Positions 1 through 7,696 of a stretch of DNA of 20,241 nt are shown here, piece by piece (position 1 is the stretch's first letter; each line of letters starts with the position of its first letter). Below the pieces are notes generated by a model. The model ran no database searches. It had not been told where the DNA came from and saw only the letters and a program-made list of their open reading frames with translations. The stretch covers positions 1 to 20,241 of the forward strand of contig JBFMHA010000069.1 of the NCBI GenBank assembly GCA_040753075.1, written 5' to 3'. The stretch is from UBA6814 sp040753075 (GTDB taxonomy: Bacteria > Desulfobacterota > Desulfovibrionia > Desulfovibrionales > Desulfovibrionaceae). Both the position numbers and the translations under genes were made by a program.

Positions 1-57
1 ACGGCCGTTAAGCCCGCCATCGCCGATGATACTGCGTATCTGTACGTGGGAAAGTAG
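1..57 (+). CDS. 3' end of an unidentified protein (partial)
   Basis: The first 18 codons are open and end in TAG at 55-57, giving a tail that closes with AYLYVGK. An intrinsic terminator starts 22 bases later, which supports this being a true gene end. Too little is present to recognise a family, so no function is proposed. Confidence 0.6.
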   Translation, partial: TAVKPAIADDTAYLYVGK

Positions 58-79
58 GCCGCTGCCAGGACTCCTCTTC

Positions 80-119
80 GCCGCCCCGACGCAACTCGCG
101 CCGGGGCGGCTTTTTTTTT
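80..119 (+). terminator. Intrinsic terminator of the upstream gene
   Basis: Arms GCCGCCCCG (80-88) and CGGGGCGGC (102-110) form a perfect 9-bp stem with a 13-base loop, followed by nine T residues (111-119). It separates the partial gene at the window start from the binding-protein operon. Confidence 0.9.
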
Positions 120-205
120 CGCAGCCAAACGGCGGAGGCGCAGGGGGTTCGTTTTAAAGCCCGCACGGATTGTGCTTTTTGCCGTACTGGGATATCCAGG
201 AGGAG

Positions 206-1243
206 ATGCTTGCGCCCACCTTCCTGCGCTCTTTTCTCGCCGCATTGGTCCTGACGGCGCTCCTCCCAGCCGTTTTCGCCGCGGCGGCGGGCCCCGCTCA
301 GCACGCATCCAAGGAGCCGCGGGTGCTTTTCGTGAACTCCTACCATCCCGGATACGCCTGGAGCGATCAGGTGCAACGCGGGGCCGAGACTGTGCTCAGG
401 GCCGGCAATGCGGACGTGCGGGTGGTCTACATGGACTCCAAGCGCAAGCCCGGCGACGCCTCGCTGCGGGCCGCGGCGGAGCGCGTCCTGGCCGAAATCG
501 TCGCCTTCCGGCCCGAGGTGGTCATCGCGGCCGACGACAACGCCCAGCGCTTCCTGGTCGTCCCTCACCTCAAGGACGGCCCGATCCCCGTGGTCTTTTG
601 CGGGGTGAACTGGGACGCCTCGGAGTTTGGCTACCCCACCCGGTACGTCACCGGGATGGTGGAGATGGAGGCGGTGAACACCCTGGTGGGGCATCTGCGC
701 AAGTTCGCCAGAGGTGACCGCATCGGCTTTCTTGCCGACGAGAGCGAAACCGAGCGCAAGATCTTCGACAACTACAACCGACGGTTCTTCGGCGGCCGGC
801 TCATTCCCTATTTCGCTGTGAAGTTCGCCGAGTTCAAGGCCCATTTCCTCCGCGCCCAGTCTGAGACGGACATGCTCATCCTGGCCGGCAACGCGGCCAT
901 CAGCGACTGGGACGACGCCGAGGCCCGGGACTTCGTGGCCCGTCACGGGCGCGTACCCACGGGGGCGACCATGGACTATATGGCCCCCTACGCCATGGTC
1001 ACCATGGCCAAGGTTCCCGAGGAGCAGGGGCAATGGGCCGCGAGCAGGGCCCTGGACATCCTGGCCGGGGTTCCGCCGCTGGCCATCCCCGTGAGCTGGA
1101 ACAACCAGGCCCGGCTCATCGTCAATCTGGATCTTGCCCAGGCCAGCGGCTTCAGCGTGCCGCTCTCCCTGTTGCGCGCCGCGTCCGAGGTCATCGGCGG
1201 CGGCCGCTCCGAACTGGCCCGAAGCCTACAAGCCGGATCCTGA
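206..1243 (+). CDS. Periplasmic substrate-binding protein, PF04392-like (first of a tandem pair)
   Basis: About 345 residues. An N-terminal signal peptide (MLAPTFLR, a hydrophobic stretch, then an Ala-rich cleavage region) is followed by a two-lobed binding fold typical of the ABC_sub_bind family, beginning VLFVNSYHPGYAWSD. The family binds small ligands in the periplasm; the ligand here is unknown. ATG 206 gives the cleanest signal peptide. An AGGAGG at 198-203 lies only 2 bases upstream, so an in-frame TTG at 170 or 179 cannot be excluded. The second paralogue starts 13 bases downstream and a hybrid kinase follows. No permease or ATPase gene is nearby, which favours a sensing role over transport (inference). 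The protein is roughly half identical to its neighbour, with shared blocks such as VVFCGVNWDA, LRAQSETDML and KVPEEQG. Confidence 0.85.
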   Translation: MLAPTFLRSFLAALVLTALLPAVFAAAAGPAQHASKEPRVLFVNSYHPGYAWSDQVQRGAETVLRAGNADVRVVYMDSKRKPGDASLRAAAERVLAEIVAFRPEVVIAADDNAQRFLVVPHLKDGPIPVVFCGVNWDASEFGYPTRYVTGMVEMEAVNTLVGHLRKFARGDRIGFLADESETERKIFDNYNRRFFGGRLIPYFAVKFAEFKAHFLRAQSETDMLILAGNAAISDWDDAEARDFVARHGRVPTGATMDYMAPYAMVTMAKVPEEQGQWAASRALDILAGVPPLAIPVSWNNQARLIVNLDLAQASGFSVPLSLLRAASEVIGGGRSELARSLQAGS

Positions 1244-1256
1244 TCCGGGAGCCGAC

Positions 1257-2225
1257 GTGGCCACACTGCGCATCCTTCTTCTCGCTTTGCTGGCCATGGT
1301 CTTATGCTGCGGCCAGGCTCGGGCCGGGACGGCAGACGCGGTGGTGGTCTGGGTGGACTCCTACCACCAGGGCTACGAGTGGAGCGACGGCATCGAGCGG
1401 GGAATCCGCAGCGTCCTGGATCCGGTTGGCGTCCGGCTTCAGGTCATTCGCCTGGACGCCAAGCTGAACCCTGCGGAAGAGACCGTGCGCAAGGCCGGCA
1501 AGGCGGCCCGCGACGCCATCGCCCGGATCGGCCCGGCGGCGGTCATCGCCTCGGACGATGCGGCCCAGGAGTATCTGGTGGTCCCTCATCTCAAGGGCGC
1601 CGCCCTGCCGGTGGTGTTCTGCGGGGTGAACTGGGATGCGACCATGTACGGCTATCCCGCGCCCAACGTCACCGGCATGGTGGAGGTGGAGGCGGTTCCG
1701 GAGATGGTGTCCCATTTCGCGCGCGACGCCAAGGGCGACCGCATCGGCTACATCTCGGGCGACACCGCCACCGACCGCAAGATCGTCGAGGTGTTCAACC
1801 GTACCCACTTCGACGGCCGGATGAGGGCCTATTTCGCCGAGACCTTCGAGCAGTTCAAGAGCCTGTTCCTGCGGGCCCAGTCCGAGACGGACATGCTGTT
1901 CCTGCGCAACAACGCGGGCATCAGCGGCTGGGACCCGGCCGCAGCCGAGGCGTTCCTGAGGGACAACACCCGGGCGCCCACCGGATCGCACCTGCTGCAC
2001 ATGGACCGCTACGTGGTCTACACCATGGGCAAGGTCCCGGAGGAGCAGGGCGAATGGGCCGCGCGCACCGTGTTGCGGGTGCTGGCCGGGGAGTCGCCGG
2101 GGAGCATCCCCCTGGGCCGCAACCAGAGGACCCGGCTCGTCGTGAACCTGAAGATGGCCAAGGCCGCAGGCGTCGTCCTGCCGATTTCGGTGCTCAAGAC
2201 CGCCGAAGTCATCGGAAAGGACTAG
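1257..2225 (+). CDS. Periplasmic substrate-binding protein, PF04392-like (second of a tandem pair)
   Basis: About 322 residues from GTG 1257, chosen because GGGAG at 1247-1251 lies 5 bases upstream and because this start gives a normal signal peptide (ATLRILLLALLAMVLCCGQARA). The open frame extends further upstream, but that part overlaps the previous gene. The mature part starts AVVVWVDSYHQGYEWSD and is clearly a paralogue of the preceding product. Differences cluster in the ligand-facing half (for example SHLLHMDRYVVYTMG against ATMDYMAPYAMVTMA), so the two copies may bind different ligands. The stop TAG is separated by one base from the GTG of the kinase gene, so translational coupling is likely. 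Confidence 0.85.
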   Translation: MATLRILLLALLAMVLCCGQARAGTADAVVVWVDSYHQGYEWSDGIERGIRSVLDPVGVRLQVIRLDAKLNPAEETVRKAGKAARDAIARIGPAAVIASDDAAQEYLVVPHLKGAALPVVFCGVNWDATMYGYPAPNVTGMVEVEAVPEMVSHFARDAKGDRIGYISGDTATDRKIVEVFNRTHFDGRMRAYFAETFEQFKSLFLRAQSETDMLFLRNNAGISGWDPAAAEAFLRDNTRAPTGSHLLHMDRYVVYTMGKVPEEQGEWAARTVLRVLAGESPGSIPLGRNQRTRLVVNLKMAKAAGVVLPISVLKTAEVIGKD

Positions 2226-2226
2226 C

Positions 2227-4533
2227 GTGCGCCTGCAGCTCAAGGTCAACATCGTCTCCCTGGGCATCCTGGTGGCCGTGGCCTGCGCCCTGACCGCGGC
2301 TGGCGTCGCGGCCATGGACCGCCTGGCCTATGACCTGAACCGCAAGCTCCTGGCGGCCGAGGCCGCCGGCCTGGCGACCAAGATCGAGGAGGCCCAGGAG
2401 GTGCTGGCCGACAGCGGCGTGGCCGCGGTGCGCAGCTACGTGGAGCGCACCCAGCAGGACCTGATGGAGGAGTTCCGCCGGGATGCCCCCGGCCTTTTCG
2501 GACACCTGACCATCCTGACCTCCGCCGGCCGGAGCGTCCTGGCCCTGGAGGAGGGCGCCCTGGAGAACGTGGAGCCGCCCTGCCTGCGGGAGATGGTGGC
2601 GCACGGCCAGGGCGAGATGGACTGCCGCTTCCTGGGCAAGCGGCGGCTGGTCTTCTACCGCACCTTTCCGGACTGGGACTGGGTGCTCCTGCTCTCGGCC
2701 ACTGACCAGGAGATGTATGCCGCCCGGGGCGTGTTCCTGCAGAACGCCCTGCTCATCCTGGCCGCCAGCCTGGTGATGGGCGGCGGCATCCTGCTCTCGC
2801 TCACCCGGGGCTTCGTGGGCCCGTTGCAGCGCCTGGCCGAGGCCGCCATGGCCCTGAGCCGCGGGGAATGGAGGCAGCCCCTGCCCGAGCCCAGGGGAAA
2901 GGACGAGGTGGGCGAGTTGTCCCGCTCCTTCGCCGTGATGGCCGAGCGCCTGGAGCAGGCGCACGGCAGCCTGGCGGCCCGGGCCGACGACCTCCGCCGG
3001 GTCAACGCCGACCTGCATCGGGAGGTTGGGGAGCGGCGCAAGGCCGAGGAGGAGCTGGCCTGGCTCAACCGCGACCTGGAGGACCAGGTGGCGGTTCGCA
3101 CCTCGGAATTGGCCGGCAAGGCCGAGGAGCTCCGGGAGGCCAATCGCCGGCTGCTGGACATGGATGAGCTCAAGAGCGCCTTCCTCTCCTCGGTGTCGCA
3201 CGAGCTGCGCACCCCCCTCACCTCGGTGCTGGGCTTCACCAAGCTCATCGGCAAGGACTTCGAGGCCTCCTTCCTTCCCCTGGCCCGGGAGGAGGTCCTG
3301 CGCAAGAAGGGCCTGCGCATCTCCGGCAATCTGCGCATCATCGAGCAGGAGGGCGAGCGCCTGACCCGGCTCATCAACGATTTCCTCGACCTGACCAAGA
3401 TCGAGTCGGGCCGCGTCGAATGGTGCGACCGGGAGACGGACGTGGCCGATGCGGTGCGGCAGGCCCTGGCTTCGGTGCGCGGTGTGTTCGAGCAGAACCC
3501 GGACGTGCGCCTGGCCTTCACCGCGGCCGAGGGACTGCCCCCGGTGCTGGCCGACCCCGACCGGCTGGAGCAGGTGTTCATCAACATCCTGAACAACGCC
3601 GCCAAGTTCACCGCCGAGGGCGTGGTGACGATCGGCGTGGGCCTGGCCGAAGACGGGTATGTGCAGGTGCGGATGGCCGACACCGGGGTGGGCATTCCCC
3701 AGGAGGACCTGGACAAGGTCTTCGACAAGTTCCACCAGGTGGTGCACCGGGACACCCGCCGCGCGAAGCCGCAGGGCACCGGACTGGGCCTGGCCATCTG
3801 CCGCCAGATCGTGCGCCACTACGGCGGCCGCATCTGGGCCGAGTCCGCGCCGGGCCAGGGGTGCGTGTTCACCGTCGAGCTGCCGCCGGCCCCGGCGGCG
3901 GAGGCCTGCGCCGCTGCCGGCCCGGAGCCGGGCAAGCCCCTGGTCCTGGTGGCGGACGACGATCCGGCCATCTGCAGCTTCCTGACCCAGGTGTTCACGG
4001 ATGCGGGCTTCGCCGTGGCGTACGCGGCCGACGGCCACGAGGTCCTGGATCTGGCCAAGCGGCACAAGCCCGACCTCATCACCATGGACATCCTCATGCC
4101 CGGGCTGGACGGCCGGCAGGCCATGGCCCGGCTGCGGGAGGACCCGGAACTGTCGGCCATCCCCATCCTGGTCCTCTCGGTGCTGCCCGAGGAGCGGTTC
4201 GGAGGCGAGGACGCGGCGCTGCGCAAGCCGGTGGAGCCGGGCGATCTGCTGGATGCGGCCTTCGGCCTGCTCAACCGCTCCCGCCCGTCCCGGCCGGTCC
4301 TGGTGCTGCGGCGCAACGGGCCCGAGCACCTGGGTCCGTTCTTCACCCTGTGTCAGGGGGATATCGACCACCTGACCGAGGGGGAGTTGTGGGGGAAGAT
4401 CGAGGACGGCTTCCGGGGCACGGTGATCATCCCGGGCTGGGCTGCGCGCACCGCGGACCTGGCCCGGCTGCGCGGCCGGGAGGGGGTTCAGGTGCTCATC
4501 CTGCCCGAGCGGCCGCAGGCGGGGACTTCCTGA
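2227..4533 (+). CDS. Membrane hybrid sensor histidine kinase with receiver domain
   Basis: 768 residues. TM1 about 8-30; periplasmic Cache-like sensor about 31-168 (with FPDWDWVLL before the second helix); TM2 about 170-192; HAMP about 193-245; coiled coil about 240-312; HisKA with H-box SSVSHELRTPL and phospho-His H325; HATPase with N456/N457, D485 of the DTGVGIP motif and a GTGLGLA box; receiver from about 572 with acidic cluster D577-D579, phosphoacceptor D621 (MDILMPGLDG) and Lys in ALRKPVE. The last 75 or so residues, after the receiver, match nothing I recognise. It should autophosphorylate at H325 and pass phosphate to D621; no DNA-binding output partner is encoded nearby. GTG start with AAGGA 5 bases upstream, inside the end of the previous gene. 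The context suggests that the binding proteins present ligands to its periplasmic domain (inference). Confidence 0.93.
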   Translation: MRLQLKVNIVSLGILVAVACALTAAGVAAMDRLAYDLNRKLLAAEAAGLATKIEEAQEVLADSGVAAVRSYVERTQQDLMEEFRRDAPGLFGHLTILTSAGRSVLALEEGALENVEPPCLREMVAHGQGEMDCRFLGKRRLVFYRTFPDWDWVLLLSATDQEMYAARGVFLQNALLILAASLVMGGGILLSLTRGFVGPLQRLAEAAMALSRGEWRQPLPEPRGKDEVGELSRSFAVMAERLEQAHGSLAARADDLRRVNADLHREVGERRKAEEELAWLNRDLEDQVAVRTSELAGKAEELREANRRLLDMDELKSAFLSSVSHELRTPLTSVLGFTKLIGKDFEASFLPLAREEVLRKKGLRISGNLRIIEQEGERLTRLINDFLDLTKIESGRVEWCDRETDVADAVRQALASVRGVFEQNPDVRLAFTAAEGLPPVLADPDRLEQVFINILNNAAKFTAEGVVTIGVGLAEDGYVQVRMADTGVGIPQEDLDKVFDKFHQVVHRDTRRAKPQGTGLGLAICRQIVRHYGGRIWAESAPGQGCVFTVELPPAPAAEACAAAGPEPGKPLVLVADDDPAICSFLTQVFTDAGFAVAYAADGHEVLDLAKRHKPDLITMDILMPGLDGRQAMARLREDPELSAIPILVLSVLPEERFGGEDAALRKPVEPGDLLDAAFGLLNRSRPSRPVLVLRRNGPEHLGPFFTLCQGDIDHLTEGELWGKIEDGFRGTVIIPGWAARTADLARLRGREGVQVLILPERPQAGTS

Positions 4534-4547
4534 GCCGGCGGCGGTCC

Positions 4548-4576
4548 TTGAAGGGGCGCGCGGCATCTGCTAGATT
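4548..4576 (+). promoter_or_regulatory. Candidate sigma70 promoter for the SLOG gene
   Basis: TTGAAG (4548-4553), a 17-base spacer and TAGATT (4571-4576) sit in the 73-base gap after the kinase gene. The SLOG gene may therefore be expressed on its own; no terminator closes the kinase operon, so read-through is also possible. Confidence 0.45.
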
Positions 4577-4606
4577 CGGCGGATTCCACATCAACAGGAG
4601 ACATCC

Positions 4607-5329
4607 ATGAAGAGCGCAGGCGAGTACATCCTCTACAGCGGCGGGGCCAACGGGGCCGAGGCGGCCTTCGGCGAGCTGGCCGAGCAGTACGGCTGCCAGG
4701 AGGTGAACTTCAGCTTCGACGGCCACCAGATGTCGCGGAACCGGGGCGCGCGTTTCCTGACCAGCGAGGAGCTGGCCCTCAAGGACATCAGCATGACCTA
4801 CGTGTCGCGGCTCATGAACCGCAAGTACTCCTCGGCCCCCCTGTTCCGCAAGGTGCTGCAGAGCATCTGCTGGCAGGTGGCCAGCGGGCACGAGGTGTTC
4901 GTGGTGGGCTCCATCCTGCCCGACAACACGGTCAAGGGCGGCACCGGCTGGGGCGCGGAGTACGCCAAGATCTGCAACAAGCCGCTCTACGTGTTCGACC
5001 AGGACAAGAAGGGCTGGTTCGCCTGGGACGAGGACCACTGGAACCATGTCGGGGTCCCGGTCATCGGGCACGTCCATTTCACGGGAACCGGCACCCGCTT
5101 CCTGGAGGACAGCGGCCGCGCGGCCATCGCCGAGCTCTTCACGAGAACGTTCGGCTTGGCCCGGACCGGACGCATGCGAATTGGCCGGTCCGCTCCCGAG
5201 GGAGCGGACCGGCCTTTTGCGTCAGGTCGGGATCAGACCGCGAAGCCCAGGAGCGTGGCCAGGGGTCGGGCCTCGGGCCGGGAGGGCCCGAGCTGCCACA
5301 GGGCGTTCTGGATGGGCCAGGGGTCGTAG
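4607..5329 (+). CDS. SLOG-fold protein (YpsA-like group) with a read-through C-terminal tail
   Basis: 240 residues from ATG 4607, with AGGAG 6 bases upstream. Residues 9-20 (LYSGGANGAEAA) form the glycine-rich nucleotide-binding loop of SLOG proteins. The far end of the domain has the family-style blocks GGTGWGAEYA, KPLYVFDQDKKGWFAW and GTGTRFLEDSGRAAI, ending near residue 183 (TRTFG). SLOG domains bind nucleotide-like ligands; no substrate is known for this branch. The frame then continues about 57 residues through a perfect terminator hairpin (residues about 193-203) and 97 bases into the convergent GH57 gene. Relatives I know of end close to residue 183, so the natural stop was probably lost. 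The domain call is firm; the tail is likely non-functional. Confidence 0.8.
   Translation: MKSAGEYILYSGGANGAEAAFGELAEQYGCQEVNFSFDGHQMSRNRGARFLTSEELALKDISMTYVSRLMNRKYSSAPLFRKVLQSICWQVASGHEVFVVGSILPDNTVKGGTGWGAEYAKICNKPLYVFDQDKKGWFAWDEDHWNHVGVPVIGHVHFTGTGTRFLEDSGRAAIAELFTRTFGLARTGRMRIGRSAPEGADRPFASGRDQTAKPRSVARGRASGREGPSCHRAFWMGQGS
5183..5218 (+). terminator. Terminator hairpin between convergent genes
   Basis: A perfect 14-bp stem, GGCCGGTCCGCTCC (5183-5196) with GGAGCGGACCGGCC (5201-5214), loop CGAG, then TTTT (5215-5218). It serves the + strand SLOG gene although it lies inside that gene's extended frame. It may also stop minus-strand GH57 transcripts, but the minus side has only a short AATT and no U tract. 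Confidence 0.85.
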
Positions 5330-7497
5330 GCCACCTTGATGGCCGCGGCCCGGGAGAGCAGGGAGAGCACCTGGGCCAGGCGAGGCGGCTCGCCGTCCAG
5401 GGCGGCCAGGGCCTCGGCCGTGAGCCGGGTGCTCACCGCCTGCTGGTCCGGGCAGTTCTGGGCCTGGCTCACCAGGAAGGCGGCCAGGGCGCGCTGGGTG
5501 TCTTCGGGCAGATCCGGGGTGGTGATGTAGGCCCAGGCCAGGGCTCCCCAGAAGCGGCCCCAGCGCCAGGCCAGGTTCTGGGTGGTCTGGCTCTCCACCA
5601 GGGGCTGGAACAGCTCCAGGCCGGTGCGCGCGGCCTGGAGCTGCTGCCGCCAGGCGCGCTCCTCGGCCCCCTGCACCCAGGCCAGGGACAGGGCCTGTCG
5701 CTTGTTCCAGGGCAGGCCGGCCGGGGAGAACCAGGCGGCCTTGTCCAGGTCCTTGGCCTGGTCCGCGGGCGCGGCGGCGAAGGTCCCGTCCAGGGGGTTC
5801 TCGGTGTCCGCGGCGCGCCAGCGCCAGACGTAGCGATGGGGGACGACCTCCGGAAAGTGGGTGATCTCGGCCTCGCCCGCCGCATAGTAGGGCCGGGCCT
5901 TGCTGGAGAGGGTCGCCCGCACCGACACCCGCCGCCAGGCCACCTCGATGGAGCCGGACAGTTCGCCCGAGCGGCCCCAGTGGGTGAGCAGGGCCTGGGC
6001 GATGAGGCTCTGGGGGGTCTCCCGCCGGGGCAGGACCCGGGTGGTGAACAGCTCCCGGCCGTTCAGGCGGGGCGCGGCGTTGGCCCGGGCCGGCTCCAGG
6101 GCCGCGAGCAGGTCCTTGCCGAGGTCCGGGCCGCCGGTCTCCCGGGCCAGGTCCATGGCCCGCAGGGCGTAGGTCAGGGCGTTGATCGGCTCGATGCGGT
6201 CCAGGTCGTCGAAGAACCAGGCGCAGGAGGCCAGGGAGCGCAGGCCCATGCGCTGCATGGCCAGGAGCATCCAGGCCGCGCCGGCCTCGTCCGCGGGGAG
6301 CCGGGCCGCGAAGTGCCGGGCCGCGAAGTCCGCCCGCTCCAGGGATCCGGCCACCACCCGGCCGTAATCCAGGAGCGCGGCGCGGGGATCGCGGAACAGG
6401 GCCTTGCCCCGGCTGAGGAAATGGGCGTCTACGCCGGCCTTGAGCCCGGCCAGGGCCGTGCGCAGGGGGCCGCGCCACTTCTGGCTCCACCCCGGGTGGC
6501 CCCCGGCCACGCAGCCGCAGTCCGCGCGCCAGCGCTCCACCCCGTGGATGCAGCTCCAGGAGCTCCGCTCCCGGATGCGGACCTCGCGCATGGGCGGATT
6601 GGCGGCCAGGTAGGCGGCGTAGTTGGTGAGCGCCACCTCGCCAGATTCGCGGGCCCGGGTGAGCATGTAGGCCAGGGCCATCTCCCCGAAGGTGAAGTGG
6701 TGGCCGTAGGTTTCGCCGTCGGTGGCCAGGGACAGGAGCCCGGCCTTGGCCGCGCCGCGGATGCGCTGCCAGAAGTTCTCGCCGTCGTCGAGCAGGCGCT
6801 CGAAGGCCACGGCCTGGGACAGGGGCCCGTGGTAGAAGAACACCGCGATGCTGCGGCCCGAGGGCAGGCGCACCGAGTAGGGCTCGAGCACGTCCAGGGA
6901 GCCTTCGTCCACCGGGGTCCAGGGTCCGTCGTCCCCGTTGTCGAGGTCGCGCACCGCCTCGGCCTGGCGCGGGGCGAGCACGGTGTAGGCCAGGCCCTGG
7001 GCGGCCAGGACCTCCAGGGTGGAGGTGTCCACCGCGGCCTCGGCCAGCCACATGCCCTCGGGCGCGCGGCCGTAGCGGGCCTCGAAATCGGCGACGGCCC
7101 AGGCCACCTCGATCTCCTTGTCCAGGTCCGAGGCCAGGGGGAGTATCTGGTGGTGGGCCACCTGGGCCATGGCGTTGCCGAAGCCCAGGCGCTTGGCCGA
7201 GCGGCGGTCGCCCTCCAGGACCCGGGCGTAGGCCGCGGGCTCCTCGGCCTGCATCCAGGAGAGCAGGGTGGGGCCGTAGTTGAAGCTGATCCACTCGTAG
7301 GCGTTGAAGACCTCCACGATGCGGCCGCTACCGTCCAGGCGGCGGGCGAAGGCCAGGGGAGCATAGGACTCGCGGGTGATGCGCTGGTTCCAGTTGAGGG
7401 CCGGCGCCGCGCTGCCTTCGGGAAGCACCTCGCCCAGCCAGGGGTCCACCCGGGGGGGCTGGTAGAAATGGCCGTGGATGCATAGATGTTTGCTCAT
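5233..7497 (-). CDS. Glycoside hydrolase family 57 protein with DUF3536-type C-terminal region
   Basis: 754 residues. The start CIHGHFYQPPR carries the HxH of GH57 conserved region 1 (H8, H10). APEGMWLAEAAVD (E147 to E153) is the region expected to hold the catalytic Glu, and LATDGETYGHH (D260, E262, H266, H267) the region with the acid/base Asp. The N-terminal half is the GH57 barrel; the second half has the length and Trp-rich character of DUF3536 proteins (WKWRGPL-like and AWFFDDLDRIE blocks). GH57 enzymes act on alpha-glucans as amylases, branching enzymes or glucanotransferases; the activity of this subgroup is not established. It is cytoplasmic, with no signal peptide. The start has GAGGAG at 7501-7506, 3 bases upstream. 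It is transcribed alone, divergent from the deaminase locus. Confidence 0.9.
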   Translation of the reverse strand: MSKHLCIHGHFYQPPRVDPWLGEVLPEGSAAPALNWNQRITRESYAPLAFARRLDGSGRIVEVFNAYEWISFNYGPTLLSWMQAEEPAAYARVLEGDRRSAKRLGFGNAMAQVAHHQILPLASDLDKEIEVAWAVADFEARYGRAPEGMWLAEAAVDTSTLEVLAAQGLAYTVLAPRQAEAVRDLDNGDDGPWTPVDEGSLDVLEPYSVRLPSGRSIAVFFYHGPLSQAVAFERLLDDGENFWQRIRGAAKAGLLSLATDGETYGHHFTFGEMALAYMLTRARESGEVALTNYAAYLAANPPMREVRIRERSSWSCIHGVERWRADCGCVAGGHPGWSQKWRGPLRTALAGLKAGVDAHFLSRGKALFRDPRAALLDYGRVVAGSLERADFAARHFAARLPADEAGAAWMLLAMQRMGLRSLASCAWFFDDLDRIEPINALTYALRAMDLARETGGPDLGKDLLAALEPARANAAPRLNGRELFTTRVLPRRETPQSLIAQALLTHWGRSGELSGSIEVAWRRVSVRATLSSKARPYYAAGEAEITHFPEVVPHRYVWRWRAADTENPLDGTFAAAPADQAKDLDKAAWFSPAGLPWNKRQALSLAWVQGAEERAWRQQLQAARTGLELFQPLVESQTTQNLAWRWGRFWGALAWAYITTPDLPEDTQRALAAFLVSQAQNCPDQQAVSTRLTAEALAALDGEPPRLAQVLSLLSRAAAIKVAYDPWPIQNALWQLGPSRPEARPLATLLGFAV

Positions 7498-7558
7498 GCG
7501 CTCCTCGCGTAGTGTTTGGGGCCGACTCTACGGGCAAATGCATGAGGAGGCAACGGCC

Positions 7559-7593
7559 GGGGCGGGCGGGAGCGGGGCCGGCGGGGAGTGGGG
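7559..7593 (+). other. Potential G-quadruplex tract between divergent genes
   Basis: Runs GGGG (7559-7562), GGG (7564-7566), GGG (7568-7570) and GGGG (7574-7577) with loops of 1, 1 and 3 bases fit a canonical intramolecular quadruplex. Two further GGGG runs follow at 7583-7586 and 7590-7593. It lies on the + strand between the GH57 and deaminase starts, just where GC-rich flank changes to lower-GC sequence. Confidence 0.5.
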
Positions 7594-7639
7594 TTTACTG
7601 ATCGTCGTCAGTTGGCGGACAGTCAATACTTGTTTTCTG

Positions 7640-7669
7640 TTGACCTGCGGTGGTGATGGCGAGTATAGC
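7640..7669 (+). promoter_or_regulatory. Candidate promoter of the deaminase gene
   Basis: TTGACC (7640-7645), an 18-base spacer and TATAGC (7664-7669) would start transcription near 7676, leaving a leader of about 20 bases that contains the GAGGAG ribosome binding site. A stem ACTGA/TCAGT lies just upstream (about 7597-7612). Confidence 0.4.
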
Positions 7670-7696
7670 CGCCTGAAACGATCGAGGAGTGAATCC

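Noticed and set aside
2209..4566. A 785-codon open frame on the minus strand opposite the kinase gene, and similar long antisense frames at 8-1033, 1302-2315, 5836-7485, 11267-13246 and 16962-19532
   Set aside because: They mirror genes with clear domains, show His/Gly/Arg/Pro-rich composition typical of GC-rich antisense frames, and contain no recognisable motif.
7498..7696. Annotating an avcI antitoxin RNA upstream of the deaminase
   Set aside because: Expected by analogy, but no conserved sequence or structure that I can recognise is present.
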